Origin: Galbibacter kalidii
Lineage (GTDB): Bacteria; Bacteroidota; Bacteroidia; Flavobacteriales; Flavobacteriaceae
Reading direction: 5' to 3'
Assembly (NCBI RefSeq): GCF_026241135.1
Contig: NZ_JAPFGA010000012.1
Coordinates: 1-64,000 of the forward strand
Length of the DNA: 64,000 nucleotides
Position numbers and translations under genes: made by a program. How positions within the stretch are numbered: the stretch's first letter is position 1; each line of letters opens with the position of its first letter. Of this stretch, positions 8,486-17,934 are shown piece after piece. Below the pieces are notes generated by a model, which made no database searches, was not told the DNA's origin, and worked only from the letters and a program-made list of their open reading frames with translations.

Positions 8486-8617
8486 AGAGACTGTCTAAAA
8501 AGTTATAAAAGCGGAATTTGTCAGGTTGAGCGCAGTCGAAACCTATTGAATTTCAATAGTTATTTAGTTCTCGACTGCGCTCGAACTGACACTAAACAAC
8601 CTTTTTAGACAGTCTCT
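8486..8617. repeat. 132-bp nested palindromic element
   Basis: The outer arms are a perfect 17-bp inverted repeat: AGAGACTGTCTAAAAAG at 8486-8502 and its complement at 8601-8617. Inner arms are GTCAGGTTGAGCGCAGTCGA (from 8520) and the near-complement at 8567-8590. No open frame lies inside. It occupies the gap between the ends of fabG and the start of the VWA gene, where it could act as a terminator or as a non-autonomous mobile element. Confidence 0.85.
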
Positions 8618-8646
8618 TCTATTCCAAAATTACGATATTCCTTTCC

Positions 8647-9393
8647 TTATGTAAGCATCCCCCCGTCAACGTTCAACACCTGTCCGGTAACATAAGCGGA
8701 AAGATCTGAAGCTAGGAAAACACAAGTATTAGCAACATCTTCCGGTGTTCCTCCCCTTTTTAATGGAATAGCATCTCTCCAACCTTGTACTGTTTTCTCA
8801 TCCAATTTAGCGGTCATTTCAGTTTCGATAAATCCAGGGGCAATCACGTTGCTTCGGATATTTCTCGATCCGAGTTCAAGGGCAACCGACTTAGAAAAAC
8901 CGATGATCCCCGCCTTGGAAGCTGCATAGTTTGTCTGTCCGGCATTTCCTTTTATCCCCACTACCGAACTCATATTGATAATCGATCCTTTACGTTGTTT
9001 CAACATGGTTCGCTGTACTGCTTTGGTCATGTTGAAAACCGATTTCAAATTGACTTCAATAACCTTATCAAAATCTTCTTCAGAGATACGCATTAAAAGG
9101 TTGTCTTTGGTAATTCCGGCGTTGTTTATCAGTATATCGATAGCGCCAAATTCCTTTGCTACCTCTCCCACCAATTCCTGAGCTTCCGAAAAGCTGGCTG
9201 CATCACTTTTATACGCTTTTGCTTTTACGCCTTTTCCTATAAGTTCTTTTTCCAATTCTTTGGCCGGCCCTTCAGACGAGCTGTATGTAAATGCTACATT
9301 AGCTCCTTGTTCAGCAAACACCAAAGCGATACCTTTCCCTATTCCTCGACTCGCTCCGGTGATGATGGCGGTCTTACCTTCTAAAAGTTTCAT
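8647..9393 (-). CDS. fabG: 3-oxoacyl-[ACP] reductase
   Basis: A 248-residue classical short-chain dehydrogenase that reduces 3-oxoacyl-ACP with NADPH in fatty acid elongation. The cofactor loop is TGASRGIG (12-19) and NNAG is at 90-93. The catalytic tetrad is complete: Asn115, Ser142/143, Tyr156 and Lys160 (YAASK). The C-terminus GQVLNVDGGM is typical. Length and sequence fit FabG better than other SDRs, although the ACP substrate is inferred from family membership. The gene is flanked by palindromic repeats on both sides and appears monocistronic. Confidence 0.95.
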   Translation of the reverse strand: MKLLEGKTAIITGASRGIGKGIALVFAEQGANVAFTYSSSEGPAKELEKELIGKGVKAKAYKSDAASFSEAQELVGEVAKEFGAIDILINNAGITKDNLLMRISEEDFDKVIEVNLKSVFNMTKAVQRTMLKQRKGSIINMSSVVGIKGNAGQTNYAASKAGIIGFSKSVALELGSRNIRSNVIAPGFIETEMTAKLDEKTVQGWRDAIPLKRGGTPEDVANTCVFLASDLSAYVTGQVLNVDGGMLT

Positions 9394-9428
9394 GTATTTA
9401 TGTTTATTGTTTTTTCAATGGTTACATG

Positions 9429-9449
9429 CCTGTCTGCCGACAAGGCAGG
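9429..9449. repeat. CCTGYCT hairpin repeat
   Basis: CCTGTCT pairs with AGGCAGG (one G-T wobble) around a 7-nt loop, just upstream of fabG. It belongs to the same GC-rich palindrome type as the one at 32148-32166. Confidence 0.5.
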
Positions 9450-9606
9450 GAACATCCTAAATAATTATTCTTCTGTGTGTTTAAAAATTAATCAATGGAT
9501 GTTTCATCTATTATAATTTGAATTTAGTCATTAGAAGTGATTTAAACTTTTCTCGATTAGTTAAATCACTTCGTAAACCAAATATAGCAAATCCAAGATT
9601 TAACCA

Positions 9607-9637
9607 ACAAAAAACCCCACTAAAATAGCAGGGTTTT
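9607..9637 (-). terminator. Terminator of the M16 protease gene
   Basis: On the - strand AAAACCCTGCTA pairs with TAGTGGGGTTTT around a TTT loop (12 pairs, two G-T wobbles). A T-run follows, about 30 bp after the stop codon. Confidence 0.85.
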
Positions 9638-9665
9638 ATATGAACTCATTCAAACTTTTTTCAAG

Positions 9666-12629
9666 TTATGGTTTCAATGGTTTCGGTTTTTCATAATTAA
9701 ACAGATAATCGAGGTCGATTTCTTCTACTTCACCCAGCTTCTTTAGAGCTTCCATATCAACGTCATTTTTGTTTCCAACAACCATCACGTCATAGGTTTC
9801 TCCTTTGATGTTTTCGTTGAAGAAGGTTTGAAGATCTTCAAAAGTCATTTTTTTGATCTCATCATACATCGCCTGTCTATTGTCTTCTGTAAGTCCTCTT
9901 TTCTTTAAACTTTCGTATTGCCAGAAGATACGTTGTCTGTTAATCCGGTCAGCAGCCAATTTCTTTAAGGTAGATTCTTTTGCCGCTTCAAACTGTTCTT
10001 GAGCTTCCGGCATATTAGTCATCAGTTCCATCATCGCTTCAACCGCCTGAGGCATTTTATTGGCCTGGGTACCGATATAGGCATAAGTATAATTTGGTTT
10101 TCTTTCTTCTGACGCATTACTGTATGCTGCAAAAGCAGAATAGGCCAAGGACTTTGACTCTCTGATTTCTTGGAATACTATGGATGAAAGTCCACTCCCG
10201 AAATAAGTATTAAATAAAGAAGATGCTGCCATTTTTTTAGGATCGAAGGTTTCTCCTTTGGCCAGAAATAACATCTCTGACTGCACCATGTCGTAATCGA
10301 CAAAATAAACGTGTCCGCCGGTTTCTTTTTCAAGATACACTTTGTTTTCCGGGTATTCTACTAATTCTTCCTGAATATTATGTTTTTCATCAAGTGCTGC
10401 AACAGCGCCTTCCAGATCATTTCCGTAATAGAAAATGCGCTGTTTATAATTCTTCAGGTCCTTGAAGATATCCACCAATTCCTGTGGATCGATTGCCTTG
10501 AGCTCTTCAATGGTAAAGATATCCCTAAGCCTTGAATTTTCACCATATTGTCCATAGCTCATCAATCCACTCCAAAGAATCCTGGACTTACTGGCTTTAG
10601 TGTCTTCTCTTCTTTTTCCAATGTTTTGCACGTATTTATCATAAGTTTCCTGATCGGCTACGGCATTGCTCCACAAATGTTCAAGAAGTGCTAAGCCTTT
10701 GTCCAAGTTCTCACTCAATCCACTAACATAAACATAAGAACGATCATTACCAGTTCTCACTCCGTAATTCACTCCAAGTTTGTAAAATTCTTTTTTAAGC
10801 TCATCCGGTGCATATTTATCGGTTCCCATATATTCCATATACCCAATGGCGTGTTCCAATTTCTTGTCGTTGTCTTTTCCCATATCAAAAATGATATTGA
10901 GTTCTGCCAAATCATTGATCTCATTTTCAATATATGACACTTCAAGACCGGCATTTGTTTTTGTTTCTTTAATCGCCTCCTCATAATCAATATGCTGCGG
11001 TTTGAGATTCGGGATTTCAATTTCGTTAAAGGCCTGTATAAATTCCGATTGTTTATCCCTGTTCAATTGAATGGGTGTAATCTTCGGATTCTCTACTTTT
11101 ACCAAATTTTTGGCCTCTCCTTGTCTTTTATACACAACAGCGTAGTTGTCTTTATAAAACTCATTAGCATAGTTTACAAGCTCCTGTTTGCTTATTTTTC
11201 GCAACTCATCAAGTTTTTTTACTTCCTCACCCCAATCCTGAAAATGCACAAAAGCATTTACATAAGCATAGGCCACAGCAGAAGCATTTTCGTATTGCCT
11301 TATCTGGGACAATTTAAGGTCATTGATCACCGCATCAAGCATCCATTCATCAAACTCTCCTTTTTTTACCTTCTCTATCTGTCCCAACAACAACTCTTTC
11401 ACTTCTTCCAAAGACTGATCTGATTTAGGGTATCCGTAGAACCTGTGATATCCGTAGTCGTTTTGAAATGTAGGAGAACAGCCAGCACGTTGCAACTTTT
11501 GCTGCTGATTCAAATTCAAATCTATCAATCCGGCCTCACTGTTGTTCAGGATCATATCGATTAAAGTGATATACTTCTCACCTTCCGTTCCTATCCCCGG
11601 GGTTCTGTATGCCAAGCTAACGCGAGCGGCTTCGGGTCCAAAGACTTCATTTTCAACCGGAGCCGTAATAGAATCTTCCTTCGGTCTTTCAGGGTAAGTA
11701 ACTTCCTTAGGTTTGAAATCCCCAAAAGCATCGTTTACTTTCTTGATCGTTTCATCAAATTCAAGGTCACCAACAAGGACCACTGCCATATTGTTGGGCA
11801 CATAATATGTATTGAAATAATCGTGAATGGCTTCCATGGAAGGGTTTTTAAGATGTTCTGAAACCCCTATCGTTGGCTGTTGTCCGTATGGATGCTTTGG
11901 AAACAGGAGTCTAAACAACTCGTAATATTCTTTTCTGCTATCACTATCCTGTGCTCTGTTAAATTCCTCGTAAACCGCTTCCAGTTCCGTATGGAACAAT
12001 CGCAGCACAAGTTGACTGAAACGCTCACTTTCCAGTCTCAACCATTTATCCAAGCCATTGGAAGGTATTTTGTTGACATAAACAGTTTCTTCGTTCCAAG
12101 TCCACGCGTTGGTACCTTCAGCTCCCAAAGAACTCACCATTTTATCATATTCATTAGCAATCGATATTTTTGATGCTTCTTGGGAAACACTGTCTATTTT
12201 TCTGTAGATAGCTCTTTTCTTAACAGAGTCTGTTTCTTTTTTGTGTGCTTCATACAAGTCTGATATTTCTTGCAACAACACTTTTTCCTTTTCCCAATCC
12301 TGCGTTCCTATTTCATCGGTCCCTTTAAAAACCATATGTTCTAAATAGTGCGCCAAGCCTGTATTGTCTGCCGGATCGTAAACCGAACCTGCACGAACAG
12401 GAATAAACGTCTGAATCTTCGGCTCATCCGTATTTCTACTCAGGTATACTTTTAGTCCGTTGTCTAATGTGTACAAACGCAATCCGGTTGGATCGTTTGT
12501 TACGGTTTCATACGTAAACCCATTTGGGTCGGTATGTGTTTCTGTGGTTACCGTGGAATCATTTCCTTTTTTACAAGCCGAAACGACGAGTAATAACAGA
12601 AGGAAATAGGTAAGTTTAGTGTATTTCAT
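9666..12629 (-). CDS. M16-family zinc protease lipoprotein
   Basis: A 987-residue two-lobe insulinase-type peptidase. The N-terminus is a lipoprotein signal ending VVSAC with the lipid-bearing Cys19, so the enzyme is membrane-anchored in the periplasm or at the outer membrane. The inverted zinc motif is HYLEH (His94, Glu97, His98), with a further Glu downstream in ELEAVYEEF (about 76 residues later) as the likely third ligand. The C-terminal half is a second M16 unit without a zinc motif, as usual for single-chain family members. Residues 130-200 carry a charged insert. It is transcribed alone: a terminator separates it from sucD upstream and another follows it. The peptide substrates are unknown. 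Confidence 0.93.
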   Translation of the reverse strand: MKYTKLTYFLLLLLVVSACKKGNDSTVTTETHTDPNGFTYETVTNDPTGLRLYTLDNGLKVYLSRNTDEPKIQTFIPVRAGSVYDPADNTGLAHYLEHMVFKGTDEIGTQDWEKEKVLLQEISDLYEAHKKETDSVKKRAIYRKIDSVSQEASKISIANEYDKMVSSLGAEGTNAWTWNEETVYVNKIPSNGLDKWLRLESERFSQLVLRLFHTELEAVYEEFNRAQDSDSRKEYYELFRLLFPKHPYGQQPTIGVSEHLKNPSMEAIHDYFNTYYVPNNMAVVLVGDLEFDETIKKVNDAFGDFKPKEVTYPERPKEDSITAPVENEVFGPEAARVSLAYRTPGIGTEGEKYITLIDMILNNSEAGLIDLNLNQQQKLQRAGCSPTFQNDYGYHRFYGYPKSDQSLEEVKELLLGQIEKVKKGEFDEWMLDAVINDLKLSQIRQYENASAVAYAYVNAFVHFQDWGEEVKKLDELRKISKQELVNYANEFYKDNYAVVYKRQGEAKNLVKVENPKITPIQLNRDKQSEFIQAFNEIEIPNLKPQHIDYEEAIKETKTNAGLEVSYIENEINDLAELNIIFDMGKDNDKKLEHAIGYMEYMGTDKYAPDELKKEFYKLGVNYGVRTGNDRSYVYVSGLSENLDKGLALLEHLWSNAVADQETYDKYVQNIGKRREDTKASKSRILWSGLMSYGQYGENSRLRDIFTIEELKAIDPQELVDIFKDLKNYKQRIFYYGNDLEGAVAALDEKHNIQEELVEYPENKVYLEKETGGHVYFVDYDMVQSEMLFLAKGETFDPKKMAASSLFNTYFGSGLSSIVFQEIRESKSLAYSAFAAYSNASEERKPNYTYAYIGTQANKMPQAVEAMMELMTNMPEAQEQFEAAKESTLKKLAADRINRQRIFWQYESLKKRGLTEDNRQAMYDEIKKMTFEDLQTFFNENIKGETYDVMVVGNKNDVDMEALKKLGEVEEIDLDYLFNYEKPKPLKP

Positions 12630-12661
12630 CGTTATTAATATTAATTATTATTCATAAAAAA

Positions 12662-12691
12662 ATCCATCCCCTGAATACTCAAGAGATGGAT
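12662..12691 (-). terminator. Terminator of sucD
   Basis: On the - strand ATCCATCTCTTGA pairs with TCAGGGGATGGAT around a GTAT loop, with a few G-T wobbles. A T-run follows. It lies between the sucD stop and the M16 start, so the two genes are separate units. Confidence 0.88.
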
Positions 12692-12724
12692 AAATATATC
12701 GATAATAATTTATAATTCTGTTAT

Positions 12725-13597
12725 CTAAGCGACAACTTCTGCTACTTTCTTACCTATTTCAGCAGGAGAATCCACTACGTGAATCCCACATTCGCCCATG
12801 ATACGTTTTTTAGCTTCCGCTGTATCTTCAGTCCCGCCAACAATGGCTCCGGCGTGTCCCATCGTTCTTCCTTTTGGTGCTGTTTCTCCTGCAATAAAAC
12901 CGACAACAGGTTTTTTATTTCCGTTTTCTTTTACCCAATGGGCAGCATCAGCTTCCAATTGTCCGCCGATCTCACCGATCATAACAATACATTCGGTTTC
13001 AGGATCGTTCATCAACAATTCTACAGCTTCTTTTGTTGTTGTCCCGATAATCGGGTCTCCACCAATACCGATCGCTGTTGTGATTCCAAGACCTTGTTTT
13101 ACCACTTGGTCGGCCGCTTCATAAGTCAAGGTTCCTGATTTTGATACAATCCCTACCTTTCCTTTTTTGAAAACAAATCCGGGCATGATCCCCACTTTTG
13201 CTTCCCCCGGAGTGATCACTCCGGGACAGTTAGGACCGATCAAACGACAATCTTTATCTTTTATATAATCTGCTGCTTTGATCATATCTGCAACAGGAAT
13301 ACCTTCTGTAATAGTAATGATAACTTTAATACCCGCATCGGCAGCTTCCATAATAGCATCAGCAGCAAAAGCCGGCGGAACAAAAATAATAGACACATCT
13401 GCCCCTGCCTTCTCTACAGCTTCTTTTACGGTGTTAAAAACAGGTTTTTCCAAATGCTCTTGTCCTCCTTTACCCGGAGTCACACCACCAACTACATTGG
13501 TTCCGTATTCTATCATTTGTTGTGCGTGAAAAGTACCTTCACTACCTGTAAATCCTTGCACTATTATTTTCGAATCTTTATTTACTAATACACTCAT
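12725..13597 (-). CDS. sucD: Succinyl-CoA ligase (ADP/GDP-forming) alpha subunit
   Basis: A 290-residue alpha subunit of succinyl-CoA synthetase, the substrate-level phosphorylation step of the citric acid cycle. The N-terminal CoA-binding Rossmann domain has [12 protein letters not shown] (about 13-24) and VTPGKGG. The phosphohistidine is His248 in [13 protein letters not shown]. The length matches the family. The beta subunit gene sucC is not in this window, an arrangement common in Flavobacteriia. sucD is downstream of the lipid A cluster, 95 bp after the NTF2-like gene. Confidence 0.97.
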   Translation of the reverse strand: MSVLVNKDSKIIVQGFTGSEGTFHAQQMIEYGTNVVGGVTPGKGGQEHLEKPVFNTVKEAVEKAGADVSIIFVPPAFAADAIMEAADAGIKVIITITEGIPVADMIKAADYIKDKDCRLIGPNCPGVITPGEAKVGIMPGFVFKKGKVGIVSKSGTLTYEAADQVVKQGLGITTAIGIGGDPIIGTTTKEAVELLMNDPETECIVMIGEIGGQLEADAAHWVKENGNKKPVVGFIAGETAPKGRTMGHAGAIVGGTEDTAEAKKRIMGECGIHVVDSPAEIGKKVAEVVA

Positions 13598-13692
13598 TAG
13601 GGTTGTTTTTTATTTTAAAGCTATGCAAAAATAGTTTTTTGGGGATGAAAAGAGAAATCTCCTCAAAAAAATAATTAATTATTTTACTTCTG

Positions 13693-14112
13693 TTATTTTT
13701 TCTTATTTATCGGGATAAAAGATTTTAGATTAACAGGGTTCTCATCTGCCAATTGACTGATCTCATATCCTCTGAACATTTTCTTGTCCTTAAACTCCCA
13801 AATTGTTATAAAATGTGCCAATGGCTGTTCCTCTTCAGGATTTTCTATCGCTTTTACGTGATAGGTGTAACGCACCGTTACAAAATTGCCTTCTTTTATT
13901 ATATGGCTCACTTCTGTTCTGATGGAGTGATAGGCTTCCGACATGTTTTTGGCAAGCTCAATGAGTTGTTTCTTGTTCAACTTTGTAAATCCCTTACTAC
14001 TGTTCCAGAAAAGTTCGCAATCATCATGCAAATAAACATGCATCAATATATGTATCTCTGCGGTTTCTAATTCATAAAAATTTTTTACAATCTTTTTGAT
14101 CGATTGAGCCAT
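13693..14112 (-). CDS. NTF2/SnoaL-like protein
   Basis: A 139-residue cytoplasmic protein with the alternating helix and strand pattern of the NTF2-like fold: an N-terminal helix, a central acidic ELFWNSSKGF segment, and strands ending TIWEFKDKKMFRGYEIS. No catalytic residues can be assigned with confidence. It begins 4 bp after the second lpxD-like gene, so it is translated from the same message. Proteins of this fold include small enzymes and ligand-binding domains; the specific role here is unknown. Confidence 0.7.
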   Translation of the reverse strand: MAQSIKKIVKNFYELETAEIHILMHVYLHDDCELFWNSSKGFTKLNKKQLIELAKNMSEAYHSIRTEVSHIIKEGNFVTVRYTYHVKAIENPEEEQPLAHFITIWEFKDKKMFRGYEISQLADENPVNLKSFIPINKKK

Positions 14113-14116
14113 ATTG

Positions 14117-15046
14117 TTATCCTAATTTTTTGATAATTGATGGTATCTGCCGTATAGAAGCTAATTCTTTGAATTTCTTATTAGCCTCTTCTGCCGGAGA
14201 ACCAAAATAGCTTTTATGAGGTTCCAGCGATTTCCCTACACCTGATTGCGCATACAAAACAGCTTTTGTTCCTATACGAATCGCACTGGCAATCCCTACC
14301 TGTCCCCAAATGGTAACTTCATCTTCAATAATAACACAACCGGCAATTCCAACTTGTGAAGCGATCAAACATTTTTTACCGATTATCGTATCGTGACCTA
14401 CATGTACATTATTATCCAGCTTAGAACCTTCGCCAATTGTGGTGTCTCCCGTAACACCTTTATCAATAGTACAAAGCGCTCCCAAATCCACATGATCTTC
14501 TATGACCACCCGACCTCCTGAGAGGAGTTTGTCAAAACCTTCCGGTCTGTTTTTGTAATAAAAAGCATCAGCTCCAAGTACAACCCCCGCATGGATGGTC
14601 ACATGATCACCAATAACACAACCATCATAGATACTCACATTGGCGTGGATCAGGCAATTCTTACCGATAACCACATCATTACCAATAAATGCACCAGGTT
14701 GAATAACCGTACCCTCTCCTATTTTTGCTGAAGGCGCTATAGCTGCCTCTGCTTTTTGAAAAGGTTTAAAAAAATTGGTAAGTGTATTAAAATCCCTAAA
14801 AGGATCGTCGGAGACCAACAAAGCCTTTCCTTTAGGGCATTCCACTTTTTTGTTGATCAAAACTATGGTTGCCGCAGATTGCAAAGCTTTATCGTAATAC
14901 TTAGGATGATCCACAAAAACAATATCTCCCGGTTCCACAACATGTATTTCGTTCATTCCGTAAACAGGAAAATCTTCATCACCTACAAAATCGCAACTCA
15001 ATATGGTTGCTATTTGCTTTAAGGTATGTTTTTGAGGAAACTTCAT
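14117..15046 (-). CDS. LpxD-like UDP-3-O-acylglucosamine N-acyltransferase paralogue
   Basis: A 309-residue left-handed beta-helix acyltransferase with an LpxD-type N-terminal domain (ATILSCDFVGDEDFPVYG, then DIVFVDHPKYYDKAL). Hexapeptide repeats run from about residue 100 to 285. The position matching the catalytic LpxD histidine is kept (NNVHVGHDTIIG). It is shorter and more divergent than the lpxD at 18038. Lying just after efp in the lipid A cluster, it is probably a paralogue with a changed acyl-chain or sugar preference, or an LpxD-like protein of another pathway. Which of these applies cannot be told from sequence. Confidence 0.82.
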   Translation of the reverse strand: MKFPQKHTLKQIATILSCDFVGDEDFPVYGMNEIHVVEPGDIVFVDHPKYYDKALQSAATIVLINKKVECPKGKALLVSDDPFRDFNTLTNFFKPFQKAEAAIAPSAKIGEGTVIQPGAFIGNDVVIGKNCLIHANVSIYDGCVIGDHVTIHAGVVLGADAFYYKNRPEGFDKLLSGGRVVIEDHVDLGALCTIDKGVTGDTTIGEGSKLDNNVHVGHDTIIGKKCLIASQVGIAGCVIIEDEVTIWGQVGIASAIRIGTKAVLYAQSGVGKSLEPHKSYFGSPAEEANKKFKELASIRQIPSIIKKLG

Positions 15047-15053
15047 CTATTTA

Positions 15054-15077
15054 GTTGTAAGGTTGTAAGGTTGTAAG
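15054..15077. repeat. Three tandem copies of an 8-bp unit
   Basis: GTTGTAAG is repeated three times without gaps (15054-15061, 15062-15069, 15070-15077) directly upstream of the lpxD-like start. It is noncoding and may be prone to slippage. Confidence 0.8.
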
Positions 15078-15093
15078 TAATCAAAGTCACTCT

Positions 15094-15132
15094 TCTTAAT
15101 ACTTCGTACTCAATACTTGATACTTCGTACTA
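15094..15132. repeat. AGTATT/AGTACT-rich dispersed repeat, inverted copy
   Basis: Read on the - strand it gives AAGTATTGAGTACGAAG-type units, the same pattern as 5461-5505. It fills the gap between efp and the lpxD-like gene. Confidence 0.6.
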
Positions 15133-15133
15133 T

Positions 15134-15700
15134 TTATTCCTTAGCGCGTTCCATATATGCGCCTTTCTCAGTATCGATCTTTATTTTGTCACCTTCATTG
15201 ATAAACAAAGGAACATTGATGGTCGCTCCGGTTTCAACAGTAGCCGGTTTGGTTGCATTGGTTGCTGTATTTCCTTTTACACCCGGTTCTGTATGTGTGA
15301 CTTCCAAAATCACATGTGCCGGAAGGTCTACAGAAAGCGGCATACTGTCTTCTGTATTAAACAAAATCGTAACCACTTCTCCTTCTTTCAATAAATCCGG
15401 CGAGTCCAAAGTCTCTTTCTGAAGTGCGATTTGATTGTAGTCATCCGTATTCATAAAGTGATAAGTATCCCCTTCAGCATACAAAAACTGATATGATCGG
15501 GTTTCTACGCGAACATCTTCAATTTTGTGTCCGGCTGAAAAAGTATTATCCAACACTTTTCCAGTGGTTACGCTTTTTAGTTTTGTTCTTACAAAAGCAG
15601 GTCCTTTTCCGGGTTTTACATGTAAAAACTCAATAATTTTATATATATCGTTGTTGTAACGAATGCATAATCCTTTTCTAATATCTGATGTAGATGCCAT
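15134..15700 (-). CDS. efp: Elongation factor P
   Basis: A 188-residue three-domain translation factor that relieves ribosome stalling at polyproline. The N-terminal KOW-like domain carries the loop HVKPGKGPAF; Lys32 sits at the position modified in other bacteria. Two OB domains follow, ending with the typical DKIKIDTEKGAYMERAKE. No epmA-type modification gene is visible nearby. It is located between lpxA (9 bp upstream) and the lpxD-like gene, a typical Bacteroidota arrangement. Confidence 0.97.
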   Translation of the reverse strand: MASTSDIRKGLCIRYNNDIYKIIEFLHVKPGKGPAFVRTKLKSVTTGKVLDNTFSAGHKIEDVRVETRSYQFLYAEGDTYHFMNTDDYNQIALQKETLDSPDLLKEGEVVTILFNTEDSMPLSVDLPAHVILEVTHTEPGVKGNTATNATKPATVETGATINVPLFINEGDKIKIDTEKGAYMERAKE

Positions 15701-15709
15701 ATTGTATTT

Positions 15710-16498
15710 TTAACTGTTTGAACTAAAATATCCTTTCATAATCCCGCGCTGAGAGTCTTTGATAAACTGAAGGATTTCATCGCGCTCCGGAGTCGCTTCC
15801 ATTTCAGCTTCTATAATTTCTACAGCTTGAGAGTTGTTGTAATTTTTCTGATATAGGATACGATAAATATCTTGTATTTCCCTGATTTTATCGGTGGAAT
15901 ACCCTCTACGTCGCAGACCAACGGAATTAATCCCAACATAGGACAAAGGTTCCCTTGCCGCCTTGGCATATGGTGGCACGTCTTTACGCACCAATGAACC
16001 TCCTGTCACAAAAGCATGGTTTCCTATGGAACAGAATTGATGTACGGCGGTCATTCCGGCCAACACCACATGATCTCCTACCGTTATATGTCCGGCCAGG
16101 GTACTGTTATTGGAAAAAATACAGTGATCGCCTACAATACAATCGTGTGCGATATGACTATAGGCCATAATCCAACAATTCTTTCCGATAACAGTTTTCA
16201 TCCTGTCCTTGGTCCCTCTGTTGATGGTCACACACTCACGGATAGTTGTATTATCACCTATCTCAGCCGTAGTATCTTCATCGTTGAACTTCAAATCCTG
16301 AGGAATGGCAGAAATCACTGCTCCTGGAAAAATATTACAATTCTTCCCTATCCGGGCTCCTTCCATGATAGTCACATTACTTCCTATCCAGGTGCCCTCA
16401 CCTATTACTACATTATTATTGATCGTTGCGAAAGGTTCTATCACAACATTCTTTGCGATTTTTGCACCGGGATGCACATATGCTAGTGGCTGATTCAT
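15710..16498 (-). CDS. lpxA: Acyl-[ACP]-UDP-N-acetylglucosamine O-acyltransferase
   Basis: A 262-residue trimeric beta-helix enzyme that performs the first committed acyl transfer of lipid A synthesis in the cytoplasm. Hexapeptide repeats run to about residue 190, and the catalytic base is His118 in AYSHIAHDC. A helical C-terminal part follows (DKIREIQDIYRILYQKN). Length and motifs match LpxA rather than LpxD. It starts 4 bp after lpxC-fabZ, indicating tight co-expression. Confidence 0.96.
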   Translation of the reverse strand: MNQPLAYVHPGAKIAKNVVIEPFATINNNVVIGEGTWIGSNVTIMEGARIGKNCNIFPGAVISAIPQDLKFNDEDTTAEIGDNTTIRECVTINRGTKDRMKTVIGKNCWIMAYSHIAHDCIVGDHCIFSNNSTLAGHITVGDHVVLAGMTAVHQFCSIGNHAFVTGGSLVRKDVPPYAKAAREPLSYVGINSVGLRRRGYSTDKIREIQDIYRILYQKNYNNSQAVEIIEAEMEATPERDEILQFIKDSQRGIMKGYFSSNS

Positions 16499-16502
16499 TC
16501 TC

Positions 16503-17915
16503 TTAAGATTCTTTTTCTTTTACTTTAACAATTTGAGCCATTAGCTCTGCTTCTGTGGCCAGTTTTCCGTTGGTATAGGCATAGGCCTGCATGTGGCATA
16601 TCCCTCTTCGTATAGGAGATATCAACTCCATTTTAAAAATAAGAGTGTCGCCCGGTTGTACCTGTTGTTTAAACTTCACATTGTCTATCTTCATGAAGTA
16701 GGTCAGGTAATTTTCCGGATCCGGCACAGTATTCAAAACTAAAATACCTCCTGTTTGTGCCATAGCTTCAACTTGTAAAACCCCCGGCATAACAGGTGCT
16801 CCTGGAAAGTGTCCCACAAAGAATGGCTCGTTCATCGTAACATTCTTCACCCCTACCACATGACGGTCTGAAAGTTCTAATATTTTATCAACCAACAAGA
16901 AAGGAGGCCTGTGTGGCAACATTTTCATGATTTGGGTGATATCCATCAATGGCGGTTGGTTCAAATCGAACTTTGGAACTTTATTTCGTTTTTCGATCTT
17001 GATGATCTTCGATAATTTTTTGGCAAACTGAGTGTTTACAAAATGTCCGGGTTTATTGGCGATAACCTTTCCGCGAATGCGTGTTCCCACCAAAGCTAAA
17101 TCACCTATGACATCGAGTAGTTTATGCCGTGCCGCTTCATTAGGGTGGTGCAATGTAAGATTATCCAAAATCCCATTTGGTTTTACCGAGATAGAGTCTT
17201 TTTTAAAGGCCACCTTCAATTTTTCCATGGTATCCTGAGATAATTCCTTATCCACATACACTATGGCGTTGTTCAGATCCCCTCCTTTTATCAGACCGTG
17301 TTCCAGTAAAGTTTCAATTTCATGCAAGAAACTAAACGTACGGGAATCGGCTATTTCGGTTTCAAAATCGGACAAATGTTTTAAGGTCGCATTTTGAGTT
17401 CCCAACACTTTAGTCCCAAAATCTACCATAGCTGTCACTTGATATTCTTCTGAAGGAATCACAGTAATCTCACTACCGGTTTCTTCATCAGTATAAGAAA
17501 TAACATCCTTAACGACAAACTCTTCCCTTTCACCCTCTTGTTCTACTAGACCGGCTTTTTTCAGGGATTCAACAAAATATTTGGAAGAACCGTCCATAAT
17601 AGGGGGTTCCGGCGCGTCGAGTTCGATCAAGATATTATCGATCTCCAAACCAACCAAAGCAGCCAATACATGCTCTGAGGTTTGAATTTTAACTCCATTT
17701 TTTTCCAAGTTGGTCCCTCTTTGTGTGTTTACCACATAATTGGCATCTGCCTCGATAACAGGATGCCCCTCAAGGTCTACTCGTTTAAATGCGTAGCCAT
17801 AATTTTCCACTGCCGGCTTAAAAGTCATGGTGACTTCCATTCCGGTGTGTAAGCCGACACCTTTAAGCGACACTTCTTTTGCTATGGTACGTTGTTTTTT
17901 AACCTGATTATTCAT
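16503..17915 (-). CDS. lpxC/fabZ: Bifunctional LpxC deacetylase / FabZ dehydratase
   Basis: A 470-residue natural fusion. Residues 1-305 are UDP-3-O-acyl-GlcNAc deacetylase, with zinc residues in TSEHVLAAL (His82) and HHPNEAARHKLLDVIGDL (catalytic His264, Asp268), and His291 in PGHFVNT. Residues 325-470 are 3-hydroxyacyl-ACP dehydratase, with LPHRPPFLLVDKI and the catalytic pair His369 in GHFPGAPVMPG and Glu383. Both active sites are intact. The fusion is characteristic of Bacteroidota and couples lipid A commitment to fatty acid supply. A dispersed palindromic repeat lies 20 bp upstream of the start codon. Confidence 0.97.
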   Translation of the reverse strand: MNNQVKKQRTIAKEVSLKGVGLHTGMEVTMTFKPAVENYGYAFKRVDLEGHPVIEADANYVVNTQRGTNLEKNGVKIQTSEHVLAALVGLEIDNILIELDAPEPPIMDGSSKYFVESLKKAGLVEQEGEREEFVVKDVISYTDEETGSEITVIPSEEYQVTAMVDFGTKVLGTQNATLKHLSDFETEIADSRTFSFLHEIETLLEHGLIKGGDLNNAIVYVDKELSQDTMEKLKVAFKKDSISVKPNGILDNLTLHHPNEAARHKLLDVIGDLALVGTRIRGKVIANKPGHFVNTQFAKKLSKIIKIEKRNKVPKFDLNQPPLMDITQIMKMLPHRPPFLLVDKILELSDRHVVGVKNVTMNEPFFVGHFPGAPVMPGVLQVEAMAQTGGILVLNTVPDPENYLTYFMKIDNVKFKQQVQPGDTLIFKMELISPIRRGICHMQAYAYTNGKLATEAELMAQIVKVKEKES

Positions 17916-17934
17916 TACTTATATCTTCTTTTTC

